From the NCBI GenBank assembly GCA_964511665.1, contig CAZEHA010000018.1, positions 1-58,813 of the forward strand: DNA of 58,813 nucleotides, read 5' to 3'. A program made the position numbers and the translations under genes. Positions 32,842-42,533 of the stretch are shown piece by piece. Numbering within the stretch: the stretch's first letter is position 1; each line of letters begins with the position of its first letter. This DNA comes from JAGOEF01 sp964511665 (GTDB lineage: Bacteria; Bacteroidota; Bacteroidia; Bacteroidales; ML635J-15). Below the pieces are notes generated by a model. That model ran no database searches and was not told the DNA's origin. It saw nothing but the letters and a program-made list of their open reading frames with translations.

Positions 32842-33309
32842 ATGAAAACATTGCTATCAGAAAACAATCAATTCAATGGAAATCTCAGGGAGTTCAATGC
32901 GGTGCTCCAGTTTATACCTTATTTTATCGATATAGAAGAAGACGATTACATCACCTATTTCCCCGATCGCAGGTTCGAATACACCCCACGTTTCTACGAG
33001 TTTATCGAAGCACTCAATAAAACAGGTTTAGTGGAAGACGAACAAAGCATGCAAACTTTCCTCGACGAAGCATGTTTCCAAATAGATGCCTGTAGCCGTT
33101 TCAGCATGTGGGTGCGCGAAATGAATCGTGTTATTTGCCGCCCCGAGTTACTACAACAATCAGGGTTGTCGTTTCTCCGAAAAGCCTTTTTCACCCTGAT
33201 ACATCTCGAAAAGCAAATACCCGGCTCATGGGGCATCGACGCCGAAGTAGGCACCTGGCTCAAGCTATTGCGCCGTCTGCAAAAAATTGTTGACGAATTG
33301 CAAGCATAA
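32842..33309 (+). CDS. Small cytosolic protein, unknown function
   Basis: 155 residues, no signal peptide or membrane segment, acidic N-terminal half and basic C-terminal end. I do not recognise the family with confidence. The pattern FNAVLQFIPYFIDIEEDD, then a helix pair with IDACSRFSMWVREMNRVI and FLRKAFFTLIHLEKQIPGSWG resembles small DUF6508-like proteins only weakly. It stands alone between the palindromic repeats and pheT, about 120 bp before pheT. Coding is supported by a clean frame with codon use like the neighbours. Confidence 0.6.
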   Translation: MKTLLSENNQFNGNLREFNAVLQFIPYFIDIEEDDYITYFPDRRFEYTPRFYEFIEALNKTGLVEDEQSMQTFLDEACFQIDACSRFSMWVREMNRVICRPELLQQSGLSFLRKAFFTLIHLEKQIPGSWGIDAEVGTWLKLLRRLQKIVDELQA

Positions 33310-33399
33310 CCAATAGCCATCGCTTTCACATAGAAGTATCACGCAATTTCATTTATTGCCAAAAGCAATTTTTTAGCAAATATTCTCCTCCTTTTTTCT

Positions 33400-33407
33400 T
33401 ACTTTTG
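33400..33407 (+). promoter_or_regulatory. -7 box of pheT
   Basis: TACTTTTG fits TAnnTTTG, 25 bases before the pheT ATG at 33433. The -33 region has no TTTG. Confidence 0.55.
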
Positions 33408-33432
33408 CCTGTCAATTTTTACATGTAGAACT

Positions 33433-35874
33433 ATGAAAATTTCCTATAACTGGTTAAGTCAATACATCAGCTTACCCGCCAATATCGATGAACTCTCAAC
33501 CATACTCACCGACCTCGGTCTCGAAGTATCTTCAGTAACAAAGTTTTCAAGCATCGAAGGCGGTTTGCAGGGCATCGTTACTGCACAGGTGGTCACATGC
33601 AGCAAACACCCCAATTCCGACCACCTTAGTGTAACCACAGTGAATGTAGGAAACGAAAACCTTCTCCATATTGTATGCGGAGCTTCAAACGTGGCCGAGG
33701 GACAAAAAGTACTGGTTGCTACTGTGGGAGCCACACTATACGGTACAGCCGAGCCTCTTACCATAAAGAAAACAAAAATACGCGGAGAAATATCCGAAGG
33801 AATGATTTGCGCCGAAGACGAAATAGGAGTAGGGTCCTCACACGATGGCATCATGGTGTTGCCACCCCAAACCCCCATAGGCGTGCCCGCTGCCCAATAT
33901 TTCGGCATCGAAACCGACACAGTGCTCGAAGTAGATCTTACTCCAAACCGCATCGATGCTGCCTCACACATAGGTATTGCACGCGATTTAGCAGCATTCT
34001 TCAACAAAACCACGTCCACAAGCTATTCAAAACCTGGCATAACACTCACAGTACCACAAAACCAAAAACCCATTATCGATGTTGAGGTAGAAAACACCCA
34101 GGCATGTCCGCGATATATGGGGCTACATATTGCCAACATAAAAACCGAAGCATCGCCACAATGGTTGCAAAACCGTATCAGAGCTATAGGTCTAAAGCCC
34201 ATTAACAACATTGTCGACATCAGCAACTACGTAATGTTCGAAACGGGACAACCCCTTCACATGTTCGATGCGGCACAGATTACCGGAAAAAAAGTGCTGG
34301 TTAAAACCCTTACGCGGGACACGTCATTTATTACTCTCGATGGAATAGAAAGAAGCTTGAGCGATACCGACCTCATGATTTGTAATACTCACGAACCCAT
34401 GTGCATAGCAGGCGTATTTGGCGGAATTAAAGCCGGAATATCGCAAAACACTACCGAGGTTTTCATCGAAAGTGCCTATTTCAACCCAACATGGGTGAGG
34501 CGCACTGCCAAACGGCATGCACTGGCAACCGACTCGTCATTCCGTTTCGAGCGCGGTGCCGACCCTGAAATGGCTCCCTATGCCCTGATGCGGGCTGCCG
34601 ACCTCGTGCTGCAATTGGCCGGAGGCCAAATAACCGGAGACATTGTAGATGTGTATCGCAATACCTTTAAACCCCTGTTGGTAGAATGCAATCACCGGCA
34701 TTTCGAACGACTTGTTGGTGTTCCACTTTCGCAGGAACAAGTCTTCAATATACTCAAATCGCTCGAATTCGAAATTGTTACAAAAAACCACGATACATTT
34801 ACGCTTAAGGTTCCCCTCTATCGTGTTGATGTTACCCGTGAAGCCGATGTCATCGAAGAGTTTTTACGAATATACGGATACAATAATGTGACACTGCCCG
34901 AAAAAATGCTTTCCTCATTGTCGTACACACAAAAGCCCGACCGAAGCCTTGTTGAGAATCACCTGGCCGAGATGCTGTCGTCGATGGGGCTCTCCGAAAT
35001 TATGTGTACAAGTTTTACGAAACAGCGCTATTTCGATAATTTTTTCCCTGCCAAAACTACCATAAGCGTTCACAATGCTCTCAGCAACGACTTAAACTGT
35101 ATGCGTCCCACACTACTGTTCGGCGGTCTCGAAAGCATCGCACGAAACATAAGCTTTCAGAACCGCAATCTGATGCTCTACGAATTTGGCCGTTCATATC
35201 AGCTGAAGCCCGAAAAAGAAGATAAACCCGGTATGCGCTATCACGAAACCGACTGCCTCGGAATATGGGTCACGGGCAATGCCCGCATTGCACATTGGAA
35301 CGATACCGAAAAGAAAACAAGTTTTTTTACCCTTAAAGCACTTGCCGAAAATGTACTGCTGCGATGTGGCATAAGTCTTAACCACTGTAGTATTCAGCCG
35401 CTCGACCACAGCATTTTTCATTACGGGACCAGCTACATTTATAACAACAATAGCCTGATGCAGTTGGGTAGTGTTGAGGCTTCTGCCTTGAACCTAACCG
35501 ATGTTTCGCAGGAGGTGTATTATGCCGAAATTAATATAGGGCAATTGCTCCAGGCCATGAGGGGCCACAGCACTAAAGTAGAATCGCTGCCGCGCTATCC
35601 GAAAGTAGAACGCGATCTGGCTCTTCTTATCGACCACAGTGTTCAATACGAAAGCATCAGGCAACTGGCTTTTAAAACCGAGCGCAAATTACTGAAAGAA
35701 GTACAATTGTTCGATGTGTACCAGGGAAAAAATATCCCCGAAGGAAAAAAATCGTATGCCATCAGCTTCACATTGCAAGACAACGAAAAAACTCTTACCG
35801 ACAAAGAAATCGACAAGGCAATGAAACGACTTACCGATGTTTTTGCCCGGGAACTTGGTGCTACATTGAGGTAA
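33433..35874 (+). CDS. pheT: Phenylalanine-tRNA ligase beta subunit
   Basis: 813 residues, the usual length. Order: N-terminal MKISYNWLSQYI, EMAP-type tRNA-binding domain (about 40-155; VTCSKHPNSDHLSVTTVNVG, VCGASN, GMICAEDEIG), B3/B4 editing domain (about 210-395; INNIVDISNYVMFETGQPLH, FIESAYFNP, SFRFERGADPEM), B5 domain (about 410-480), the catalytic-like domain (DVTREADVIEEFLRIYGYNN, FEFGR-type LYEFGRSY) and the FDX-ACB anticodon-binding domain (about 720-813; LPRYPKVERDLALLID, SYAISFTLQDNEKTLTDKEID). Its partner pheS is not in the window, as is common in Bacteroidota. Confidence 0.96.
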   Translation: MKISYNWLSQYISLPANIDELSTILTDLGLEVSSVTKFSSIEGGLQGIVTAQVVTCSKHPNSDHLSVTTVNVGNENLLHIVCGASNVAEGQKVLVATVGATLYGTAEPLTIKKTKIRGEISEGMICAEDEIGVGSSHDGIMVLPPQTPIGVPAAQYFGIETDTVLEVDLTPNRIDAASHIGIARDLAAFFNKTTSTSYSKPGITLTVPQNQKPIIDVEVENTQACPRYMGLHIANIKTEASPQWLQNRIRAIGLKPINNIVDISNYVMFETGQPLHMFDAAQITGKKVLVKTLTRDTSFITLDGIERSLSDTDLMICNTHEPMCIAGVFGGIKAGISQNTTEVFIESAYFNPTWVRRTAKRHALATDSSFRFERGADPEMAPYALMRAADLVLQLAGGQITGDIVDVYRNTFKPLLVECNHRHFERLVGVPLSQEQVFNILKSLEFEIVTKNHDTFTLKVPLYRVDVTREADVIEEFLRIYGYNNVTLPEKMLSSLSYTQKPDRSLVENHLAEMLSSMGLSEIMCTSFTKQRYFDNFFPAKTTISVHNALSNDLNCMRPTLLFGGLESIARNISFQNRNLMLYEFGRSYQLKPEKEDKPGMRYHETDCLGIWVTGNARIAHWNDTEKKTSFFTLKALAENVLLRCGISLNHCSIQPLDHSIFHYGTSYIYNNNSLMQLGSVEASALNLTDVSQEVYYAEINIGQLLQAMRGHSTKVESLPRYPKVERDLALLIDHSVQYESIRQLAFKTERKLLKEVQLFDVYQGKNIPEGKKSYAISFTLQDNEKTLTDKEIDKAMKRLTDVFARELGATLR

Positions 35875-35927
35875 AAGCATCATGATTGAAAAGCGGCACA
35901 CATGGCTTCCGATTTATCGAAAATTAC

Positions 35928-35958
35928 TTTAAAATAATGATTATTTCCATTATTTTTG
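35928..35958 (+). promoter_or_regulatory. Promoter of ppdK
   Basis: TTTA at 35928-35931, 19-base spacer, TATTTTTG at 35951-35958, 69 bases before the ATG at 36028. Good match to the Bacteroidota layout. Confidence 0.6.
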
Positions 35959-36027
35959 CCACTGCTTTTAAAAAAGTAAAAAATTTTGACGGAACGATAC
36001 GCGAATAATTTTAAAACCTTTATAAAG

Positions 36028-38742
36028 ATGACTACAAACAAAAAACGTGTTTACATCTTCGGCAACAAGCAAGCCGATGGTGATGCAACAATGAAGAACT
36101 TACTGGGTGGCAAAGGTGCCAATCTTGCCGAAATGTGCCTGTTGGGCTTGCCGGTTCCTGCAGGACTGACAATTACAACAGAAACCTGCACCGAATATTA
36201 CGATAACAACTGCAGCTTGCCACAAGGGCTTATGGAAGAAGTATGGCAGGGCATGGCCAAAGTTGAAGAATACATGGGAATGAAGTATGGCGACAGCGAA
36301 AACGCCCTGCTGATGTCGTGCCGTTCGGGTGCTCGCAGTTCTATGCCCGGCATGATGGATACCGTGCTCAACGTAGGCTTGTGCTCGGCTACCATACCCG
36401 GCCTTATCAAAAAAACCGGAAACCCACGCTTTGTGTACGACTCGTACCGTCGCCTCATTATGATGTATGCCGATGTAGTTATGGATAAAGTCGAAGGCCT
36501 CGACAAAGGCATACGTCGCCAGCTCGACGAAATGCTAGAAGAATACAAACACCAGAAAGGCTATAAACTCGATACCGAACTCAGTGCCGACGACCTGCAA
36601 ATAATCTGCAACGACTATAAGAAAAAAGTTAAAGAAGTGTTGGGTACCGAATTCCCCGACGATGCACGCAAGCAACTCGAAGGTGGTATAATGGCTGTGT
36701 TTAAAAGCTGGAATGGTAAAAAAGCCGTTTCGTACCGTCGCATCGAAGGTATTCCCGACAACTGGGGTACTGCTGTTAATGTACAGGCAATGGTGTATGG
36801 CAACATGGGCGATTCGTCGGCTACCGGCGTTGCTTTCACCCGTAATCCTGCCACCGGCGAAAACGTGTTCTACGGCGAATGGCTCATCAATGCTCAGGGC
36901 GAAGACGTGGTTGCAGGTATTCGCACTCCCAGTCCGCTGAACGACGATACCAAAAACGAACAGAACAAACACCTTGTGTCGATGCAGGAGCTTATGCCCG
37001 GTACATACAAAGAGCTTTGCGACATACGCGATATTCTCGAAAAAACCTTTACCGATATGCTCGACATTGAGTTCACCATTCAGGAAGGTATTCTCTATAT
37101 GCTGCAGTGTCGTGTTGGTAAACGCACCGGTACGGCTGCCCTCAATATGGCTATGGATATGTATCACGAAAAGCTTATCGACGAAAAAACGGTAGTGCTG
37201 CGCGTTGATCCTGCTCAACTCGACGAACTGCTGCATCCCATTTGCAATCCCGATGCCGAAAAGAAAGCCGAACCAATCGTAAAAGGTTTACCGGCAGGCC
37301 CCGGTGCAGCTGTAGGTAAAGTTGTTTTCTCGGCCGAAGATGCCGTTGCATGGACACGTAAAGGCGAAAAAGTGTTGCTCGTGCGCAAAGAAACCAACCC
37401 CGAAGATGTTGATGGCATGCGCGTTGCCGATGGTATTTTAACCTCGCTGGGTGGAATGACTTCGCACGCAGCACTGGTTGCACGCGGCTGGGGAAAATGT
37501 TGTATTGTGGGAGCCGGCGCTCTCGATGTTAACGAGAACGAGAAGAAAGCAATTATCAGAGGAACCAACATTGTAATAAACGAAGGCGATATTATCACCC
37601 TGAATGGTACAAAAGGTCATGTTTATCGGGGAAGCATCGAACTGATGGATGCATCAGAAAATCCACGATTCCAGGAGTTTATGACAATAGTTGATAAATA
37701 TCGTAAAATGGGTGTGCGCACCAATGCCGATACCCCCGAAGATGCGCAAACAGCACTTGACTTTGGTGCCGAAGGAATTGGTCTGTTCCGCACCGAGCAT
37801 ATGTTCTACGGTAAAGGTGCCGACGAGCCATTGTTTATCCTGCGTAAAATGATTCTGAGTTCAACCCCTCAGGAACGTCAGCATGCTATCGATGAACTGT
37901 TCCCGTTTGTGAAACGCGACATGAAAGGCACCATGGCTGTAATGAACAACCTGCCTGTAACTTTCCGCCTTCTCGACCCGCCACTGCACGAATTTGCACC
38001 TCAAACTCCCGAAAAACAAGCCGAAATTGCCAAGGCACTGGGATTAAGCCCCGAAGAAGTGGCCAAGCGTGTTGATAACCTGCACGAAACCAACCCCATG
38101 ATGGGGCATCGCGGTGTTCGTTTGGGTATTACCTATCCGGCCATCACCGAAATGCAGTTTAAGGCTCTGTTCGAAGCAGCCGCCGAACTCATTGCCGAAG
38201 GTAAAAATCCAATACCCGAAATCATGGTTCCGGTTACCTGCGACGTGAACGAGCTGAATGTTAGCAAAGTTATTTTCAATAAGGTAAAAGCCCAGGTAGA
38301 AGCTAAATTTGGTAAAGAAATAAAATGCCTCTACGGCACCATGATAGAAATACCGCGTGCTTGCCTTCTCGGTAATAAAATGGCTGCCACTGCCGAGTTC
38401 TTCTCGTTTGGCACAAACGATTTAACACAGATGACTTTCGGCTTTAGCCGCGACGATGTAAGTGGTTTTATGCACGATTACCTCGACAATAAAATTATTG
38501 CAGCCGACCCGTTTCAAACCATCGATCAGGATGGCGTGGGGCAACTCATTGAAATGGCTGTTGAAAAAGGACGTGCAACCCGCCCGAGTCTTAAGGTAGG
38601 TATTTGTGGCGAACAGGGCGGCGACCCTGCATCGGTTGAGTTTTGCTTTAAAAATGGACTCAACTATGTAAGTTGCTCACCGTTCAGAGTTCCCATTGCC
38701 CGTTTGGCCGCCGCTCAGGCAAGCATACGTTTCGCGAAATAA
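36028..38742 (+). CDS. ppdK: Pyruvate, phosphate dikinase
   Basis: 904 residues from ATG 36028 (MTTNKKRVYIFGNKQADGD). A TTG-initiated frame 14 codons earlier is not needed. N-terminal ATP-grasp domain (about 1-340; GGKGANLAEMCLLGLPVPAG, SCRSGARSSMPGMMDTVLN), central swivelling domain with the phosphorylated His in GGMTSHAALVARGWGK, and the C-terminal PEP/pyruvate barrel (about 510-904; GIGLFRTEHMF, MGHRGVRLGITYPAI, FFSFGTNDLTQMTFGFSRDD, GICGEQGGDPASVEF with the catalytic Cys). It interconverts pyruvate, ATP and Pi with PEP, AMP and PPi. Promoter at 35928 and terminator at 38771 make it a single-gene unit. Confidence 0.97.
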   Translation: MTTNKKRVYIFGNKQADGDATMKNLLGGKGANLAEMCLLGLPVPAGLTITTETCTEYYDNNCSLPQGLMEEVWQGMAKVEEYMGMKYGDSENALLMSCRSGARSSMPGMMDTVLNVGLCSATIPGLIKKTGNPRFVYDSYRRLIMMYADVVMDKVEGLDKGIRRQLDEMLEEYKHQKGYKLDTELSADDLQIICNDYKKKVKEVLGTEFPDDARKQLEGGIMAVFKSWNGKKAVSYRRIEGIPDNWGTAVNVQAMVYGNMGDSSATGVAFTRNPATGENVFYGEWLINAQGEDVVAGIRTPSPLNDDTKNEQNKHLVSMQELMPGTYKELCDIRDILEKTFTDMLDIEFTIQEGILYMLQCRVGKRTGTAALNMAMDMYHEKLIDEKTVVLRVDPAQLDELLHPICNPDAEKKAEPIVKGLPAGPGAAVGKVVFSAEDAVAWTRKGEKVLLVRKETNPEDVDGMRVADGILTSLGGMTSHAALVARGWGKCCIVGAGALDVNENEKKAIIRGTNIVINEGDIITLNGTKGHVYRGSIELMDASENPRFQEFMTIVDKYRKMGVRTNADTPEDAQTALDFGAEGIGLFRTEHMFYGKGADEPLFILRKMILSSTPQERQHAIDELFPFVKRDMKGTMAVMNNLPVTFRLLDPPLHEFAPQTPEKQAEIAKALGLSPEEVAKRVDNLHETNPMMGHRGVRLGITYPAITEMQFKALFEAAAELIAEGKNPIPEIMVPVTCDVNELNVSKVIFNKVKAQVEAKFGKEIKCLYGTMIEIPRACLLGNKMAATAEFFSFGTNDLTQMTFGFSRDDVSGFMHDYLDNKIIAADPFQTIDQDGVGQLIEMAVEKGRATRPSLKVGICGEQGGDPASVEFCFKNGLNYVSCSPFRVPIARLAAAQASIRFAK

Positions 38743-38770
38743 GCAAACATCAAACTGTAACAATAATAGA

Positions 38771-38795
38771 AAGCCGGCGCAAAACCGGCTTTTTT
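38771..38795 (+). terminator. Intrinsic terminator after ppdK
   Basis: AAGCCGG (38771-38777) pairs with CCGGCTT (38785-38791), loop of seven, then TTTTT. It starts 28 bases after the ppdK stop codon. Confidence 0.88.
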
Positions 38796-38943
38796 ATTAA
38801 CAATACTTGCTATTCTTGCTAACAGCATTGAGGTGTGGTTAGTGTTTGTGTGTGCGTAACTAACAGAAAATCAGCCGTAAATATTGATTAACATTTTTTT
38901 AACTAGTAGTATGGTTGTTATTTTAAATTGTTAATAAATTTAT

Positions 38944-38951
38944 TATTTTTG
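38944..38951 (+). promoter_or_regulatory. -7 box of the DPP4-type peptidase gene
   Basis: TATTTTTG fits TAnnTTTG, 13 bases before the ATG at 38965. No clear -33 box at the right distance. Confidence 0.5.
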
Positions 38952-38964
38952 AAAAAAAATTGTC

Positions 38965-41130
38965 ATGAAGAAATTATTCTTTTTCGTTAGCCTTATTTTA
39001 AGTGTGAGTTTTGTATCGGCGCAGACCGAAATAACACTCGATGATATTTTTAGGCAAGGTAAATTTCAGGCGCAACAGGTCTATGGTATAGTATCGATGA
39101 ACGATGGCGAAAACTACACCAGCCTGAATATGGGCCGCAACAGTATCAGCCGTTACTCGTACCGCACCGGCGAGCAAATAGAAACCCTTTTTCGTTGCAA
39201 AGATGTGAAAGAGGTTGAAATACCTTATATCTTCGAATACGAGTTTAATCACGACGAAAGCCTCTTGCTCATCAGTACCAATTACGAGCCTATCTACAGG
39301 CATTCTTACAAAGCCGATTTCTTTGTTTACGACATGAAGTCGAAGGCAATAAGTCCGCTTTCGGAAAACGGCGCACAACAGCTTGCCTGTTTTTCGCCCG
39401 ACGGCAGTATGATTTCGTTTGTGAGAGACAATAATATATACATTAAAAACCTTGCCGACGGCAGCGAAAAAGCCATTACCAACGATGGAGAGTGGAACCA
39501 TATTATAAACGGTGCTCCCGACTGGGTGTACGAAGAAGAGTTTTCGTTTCACAAAGGCTACGAATGGTCGCCCGACGGAAAATATATTGCATTCATGAAA
39601 ACCGACGAATCGAAGGTGAAAATGTTCAGTATCGATATGTACGGTACGTTGTATCCCGAAAAATACGAATATAAATACCCTAAAGTGGGAGAAGAAAACT
39701 CAAATGTTGATGTGTATGTCTATCAATTAGAAGGCGGCAAAACTGTACAAATGAATATCCCCGACAGGGGCGACGATTATATACCTCGCATAAAATGGAC
39801 CAACACATCAAATTTACTGTCGATAATTCATCTCGACCGCCTGCAACAAAACTATCGACTGTTTTGGGCCAATGCTCAAACCGGTTACTGTGATTTGGTT
39901 TACTATTATACCGAGAAGAAATATCTCGAAATTAACGACGATTTAACTTTCTTATCGGATGGTAAAAGATTCCTGCTCACTCACGAACTCGACGGGTATA
40001 AACACATTTATCTTTTCGATATTGGTGGGCGATTGATTAATCAGGTTACCAAAGGCAATTGGGAAGTTACTGCGGTGTATGGCTACGACGAAAAATCGGG
40101 AAGGCTCTATTATCAGTCGTGCGAAGAATCGCCACTGTACCGAGGTGTGTATTCCATTAAACTGGATGGTAGCGAGAAGAAACTGTTGTCGCCAAAAACA
40201 GGAACCAATCAAGCCGAGTTTAACGCAAATTTCACCTACTTTATCAATACCTACAGCGATGCCAACACCCCTTATCTGGTAAGTCTGATAAACTCCGATG
40301 GAAAATCGATTCGCGAAATCGAAACCAATAAAAGCTTGCGCTTGAAGGTGAACGAAACCGTGAAATTTACGCAAAAGGAGTTTTTTAATTTCACTACCGA
40401 TAACGGCGATATGTTGAATGGTTGGATGATTAAGCCTCCCAAATTCAACCCCAAAAAGAAATATCCGGTGCTTGTTTATGTGTATGGAGGTCCGGGACAC
40501 CAGACTGTAACTGATGAATGGGACTATAATATGGCGTGGTGGCAGTTGCTGGCGCAGAAGGGGTATATAGTTGTGTCGGTCGATAATAGAGGAACCGGAG
40601 GTCGCGGTAAAGATTTCAGGCAGGTTACCTATGGGCAGTTGGGAAAATACGAAACCATAGACCAGATTGAAGCTGCCAAATGGCTCATGAAGCAAAAATA
40701 TATCGACGGCTCACGCATTGGTATTTTCGGTTGGAGTTACGGCGGTTATATGACGGCATTGTGCATGACAATTGGTGCCGACTACTTTAAAGCCGGCGTA
40801 GCTGTTGCCTTAGTAAGTAATTGGCGCTACTACGATTCAATCTATACCGAGCGATATAACGGACTTCCCGATACAAACGCAGCCGGGTACGATGACAATT
40901 CTCCCATAAACCATGTGAGTAAACTCAAAGGTAAATTCCTGCTGGTTCATGGTATGGCCGACGATAATGTTCACTTTCAGAATGCAGTGGAATTAACCAA
41001 CAAACTGATAGCAGAAGACAAACAGTTCGAAGTGATGTATTATCCCAACCGAAATCATGGTATTTATGGTGGAAATACACGCATGCATCTCTATACCATG
41101 ATGACCGATTTTATCATTAAGAATCTGTAG
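38965..41130 (+). CDS. S9 family peptidase, dipeptidyl peptidase IV type
   Basis: 721 residues with a signal peptide (to about residue 19, FVSAQ), an eight-bladed propeller (about 45-465) and an alpha/beta hydrolase domain. Catalytic triad: Ser591 (GWSYGG), Asp666 (HGMADDNVHF) and His698 (NRNHGIYG). The propeller has DWVYEEEFSF, the double-Glu motif that anchors the N-terminus of the substrate in DPP4. It should remove X-Pro or X-Ala dipeptides in the periplasm. This fits with the POT transporter at 13648, which could import the products, though the genes are far apart. No T9SS domain is present. Confidence 0.94.
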   Translation: MKKLFFFVSLILSVSFVSAQTEITLDDIFRQGKFQAQQVYGIVSMNDGENYTSLNMGRNSISRYSYRTGEQIETLFRCKDVKEVEIPYIFEYEFNHDESLLLISTNYEPIYRHSYKADFFVYDMKSKAISPLSENGAQQLACFSPDGSMISFVRDNNIYIKNLADGSEKAITNDGEWNHIINGAPDWVYEEEFSFHKGYEWSPDGKYIAFMKTDESKVKMFSIDMYGTLYPEKYEYKYPKVGEENSNVDVYVYQLEGGKTVQMNIPDRGDDYIPRIKWTNTSNLLSIIHLDRLQQNYRLFWANAQTGYCDLVYYYTEKKYLEINDDLTFLSDGKRFLLTHELDGYKHIYLFDIGGRLINQVTKGNWEVTAVYGYDEKSGRLYYQSCEESPLYRGVYSIKLDGSEKKLLSPKTGTNQAEFNANFTYFINTYSDANTPYLVSLINSDGKSIREIETNKSLRLKVNETVKFTQKEFFNFTTDNGDMLNGWMIKPPKFNPKKKYPVLVYVYGGPGHQTVTDEWDYNMAWWQLLAQKGYIVVSVDNRGTGGRGKDFRQVTYGQLGKYETIDQIEAAKWLMKQKYIDGSRIGIFGWSYGGYMTALCMTIGADYFKAGVAVALVSNWRYYDSIYTERYNGLPDTNAAGYDDNSPINHVSKLKGKFLLVHGMADDNVHFQNAVELTNKLIAEDKQFEVMYYPNRNHGIYGGNTRMHLYTMMTDFIIKNL

Positions 41131-41240
41131 TAGCCGTAAGATATCGTAGTTTTTCGATTATTTTTTTAAAAAAGACCATTTCTAACGTGGAATTTAGATG
41201 TTCACAGGCATCATAGGGTAAACACTTAAATTCTACGACA

Positions 41241-41969
41241 ATGAAAACACTTAGTATTTTAATCTTGGTTCTGCTAATAGCAGCTCCTGGTTTTGGACAA
41301 GGATCGGCCATTCACGGCAAAGTACTCGACGAACGTGGTAAGCCAATGTATGCCGCCAATGTTAGTGTTAAAACCGGTGGCGACATTGTGGGAAGCACTA
41401 CCGATTTCGACGGATTATTTAAACTGAAGCCCATTGCTGCGGGAACCTACATAGTAGATATTTCGTTTGTAGGATACCGAACAGTGCAGGTAACCGGAGT
41501 TAAGGTGTACAATAACCAAATCACATTTATGAACGATGTAAAAATGGAAGTACAACCCGAGATACTGGCTTTGGAACCGACCATATATGGTGAACGGGAA
41601 AAACTTATTAAAGTCGACAACCCATCGGTATTGCAGGTGCCCAAAGATATTATTATTAAAATGCCGGGTGCTAAAAATCCAGTTATGCTAGCTATTAGTA
41701 TCAGTCCCGAAATTCAGGTTGTAGAAAACAAAATGGTGGTGCGCGGTTCGCGTCCGGGAAGCAGTAGCGTGTATATTGATGGGGTAAAGGTGCGCGACGA
41801 AATGAGTTCGCTTCCCACTATGGCTGTTGGGTCAATGGAAATATATACCGGAGGTATTCCTGCAAAATACGGAGATGTTACAGGCGGTGTGATAATGTTG
41901 ACCTCGAGAAGTTATTTCGATTTGCTGAACGAATACATTGCCTTGATGAGCAGAACCAATGATTATTAG
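41241..41969 (+). CDS. Plug-only TonB-receptor-like protein with carboxypeptidase-regulatory domain
   Basis: 242 residues: signal peptide (to about residue 19, GFGQG), a CarboxypepD_reg-like domain (about 23-105; IHGKVLDERGKPMYAANVSV, GTYIVDISFVGYRTVQV) and a TonB plug-like domain (about 125-230; VLQVPKDIIIKMP, MVVRGSRPGSSSVYIDGVKV, MEIYTGGIPAKYGDVTGGVI). The protein stops where the beta-barrel would begin. A frameshift in the barrel is unlikely, because the sigma factor starts only 27 bp later. A plug without barrel cannot form a channel, so a sensing or adaptor role is inferred. It is first in a four-gene cassette with an ECF sigma factor. Confidence 0.8.
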   Translation: MKTLSILILVLLIAAPGFGQGSAIHGKVLDERGKPMYAANVSVKTGGDIVGSTTDFDGLFKLKPIAAGTYIVDISFVGYRTVQVTGVKVYNNQITFMNDVKMEVQPEILALEPTIYGEREKLIKVDNPSVLQVPKDIIIKMPGAKNPVMLAISISPEIQVVENKMVVRGSRPGSSSVYIDGVKVRDEMSSLPTMAVGSMEIYTGGIPAKYGDVTGGVIMLTSRSYFDLLNEYIALMSRTNDY

Positions 41970-41996
41970 TATTTTTAACCCTTAAACTTGTTAAAA

Positions 41997-42533
41997 GTGA
42001 AACAGCGAAGCGACAGAGAATTGGTAGAACTGATGAAAGGTAACTCGCGGAATCATGCTTTTGCCGAGATATACCGTCGCTACGCTTCTCTCAGCTACGG
42101 GGTTTGCCTTAAGTATCTGGGTAATCGCCACGACAGCCTCGATGCTGTTACCGATATATTTGAATCGCTGCTAAGCTCGTTGCCACACTACCAGATCGAT
42201 AACCTTGCTGCATGGCTTTATAAACTTACGACCAACCACTGCCTGATGAAATTGCGCAGCATGAAACGCCGTAGTCAACACCTCTACCTGGCAGCGTCAG
42301 AAACTCCCAAAAACGAAAACCCGACTGAAACCGAAGATATTAAAGAACGAAATGCAATTATTCAGGATGCGGTAAATAAGCTGGGAGGTTTGCAGCAACA
42401 ATGTATTCAGTTGTTCTATTTTCAGCAAAAGACTTATGCCGAAATATCAGCCGAAACAGGCCTGAGTGTAAAAACCGTTAAAAGCCACTTACAAAATGGT
42501 CGCATTAAACTTAAGAAAATCATTAAACCATGA
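41997..42533 (+). CDS. ECF-type RNA polymerase sigma factor
   Basis: About 178 residues from the GTG at 41997 (MKQRSDRELVELMKGN). A TTG three codons earlier (41988) is also possible. Region sigma-2 (about 15-85; AFAEIYRRYASLSYGVCLKYLGNRHDS, AWLYKLTTNHCLMKLRS) and sigma-4 (about 122-175; QQQCIQLFYFQQKTYAEISAETGLSVKTVKSHLQNG helix-turn-helix in two parts) are clear. It overlaps the next gene by 4 bp (ATGA), the normal layout for a sigma and its membrane regulator. Target promoters unknown. Confidence 0.9.
   Translation: MKQRSDRELVELMKGNSRNHAFAEIYRRYASLSYGVCLKYLGNRHDSLDAVTDIFESLLSSLPHYQIDNLAAWLYKLTTNHCLMKLRSMKRRSQHLYLAASETPKNENPTETEDIKERNAIIQDAVNKLGGLQQQCIQLFYFQQKTYAEISAETGLSVKTVKSHLQNGRIKLKKIIKP

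Noticed and set aside
36894..37620. Several frames on both strands inside ppdK
   Set aside because: Shadows of a highly conserved gene with biased codon use.
41131..41240. ECF-type autoregulated promoter before the plug-only gene (GGAAT near 41190)
   Set aside because: Only a -35-like word is present and no convincing -10 partner was found.
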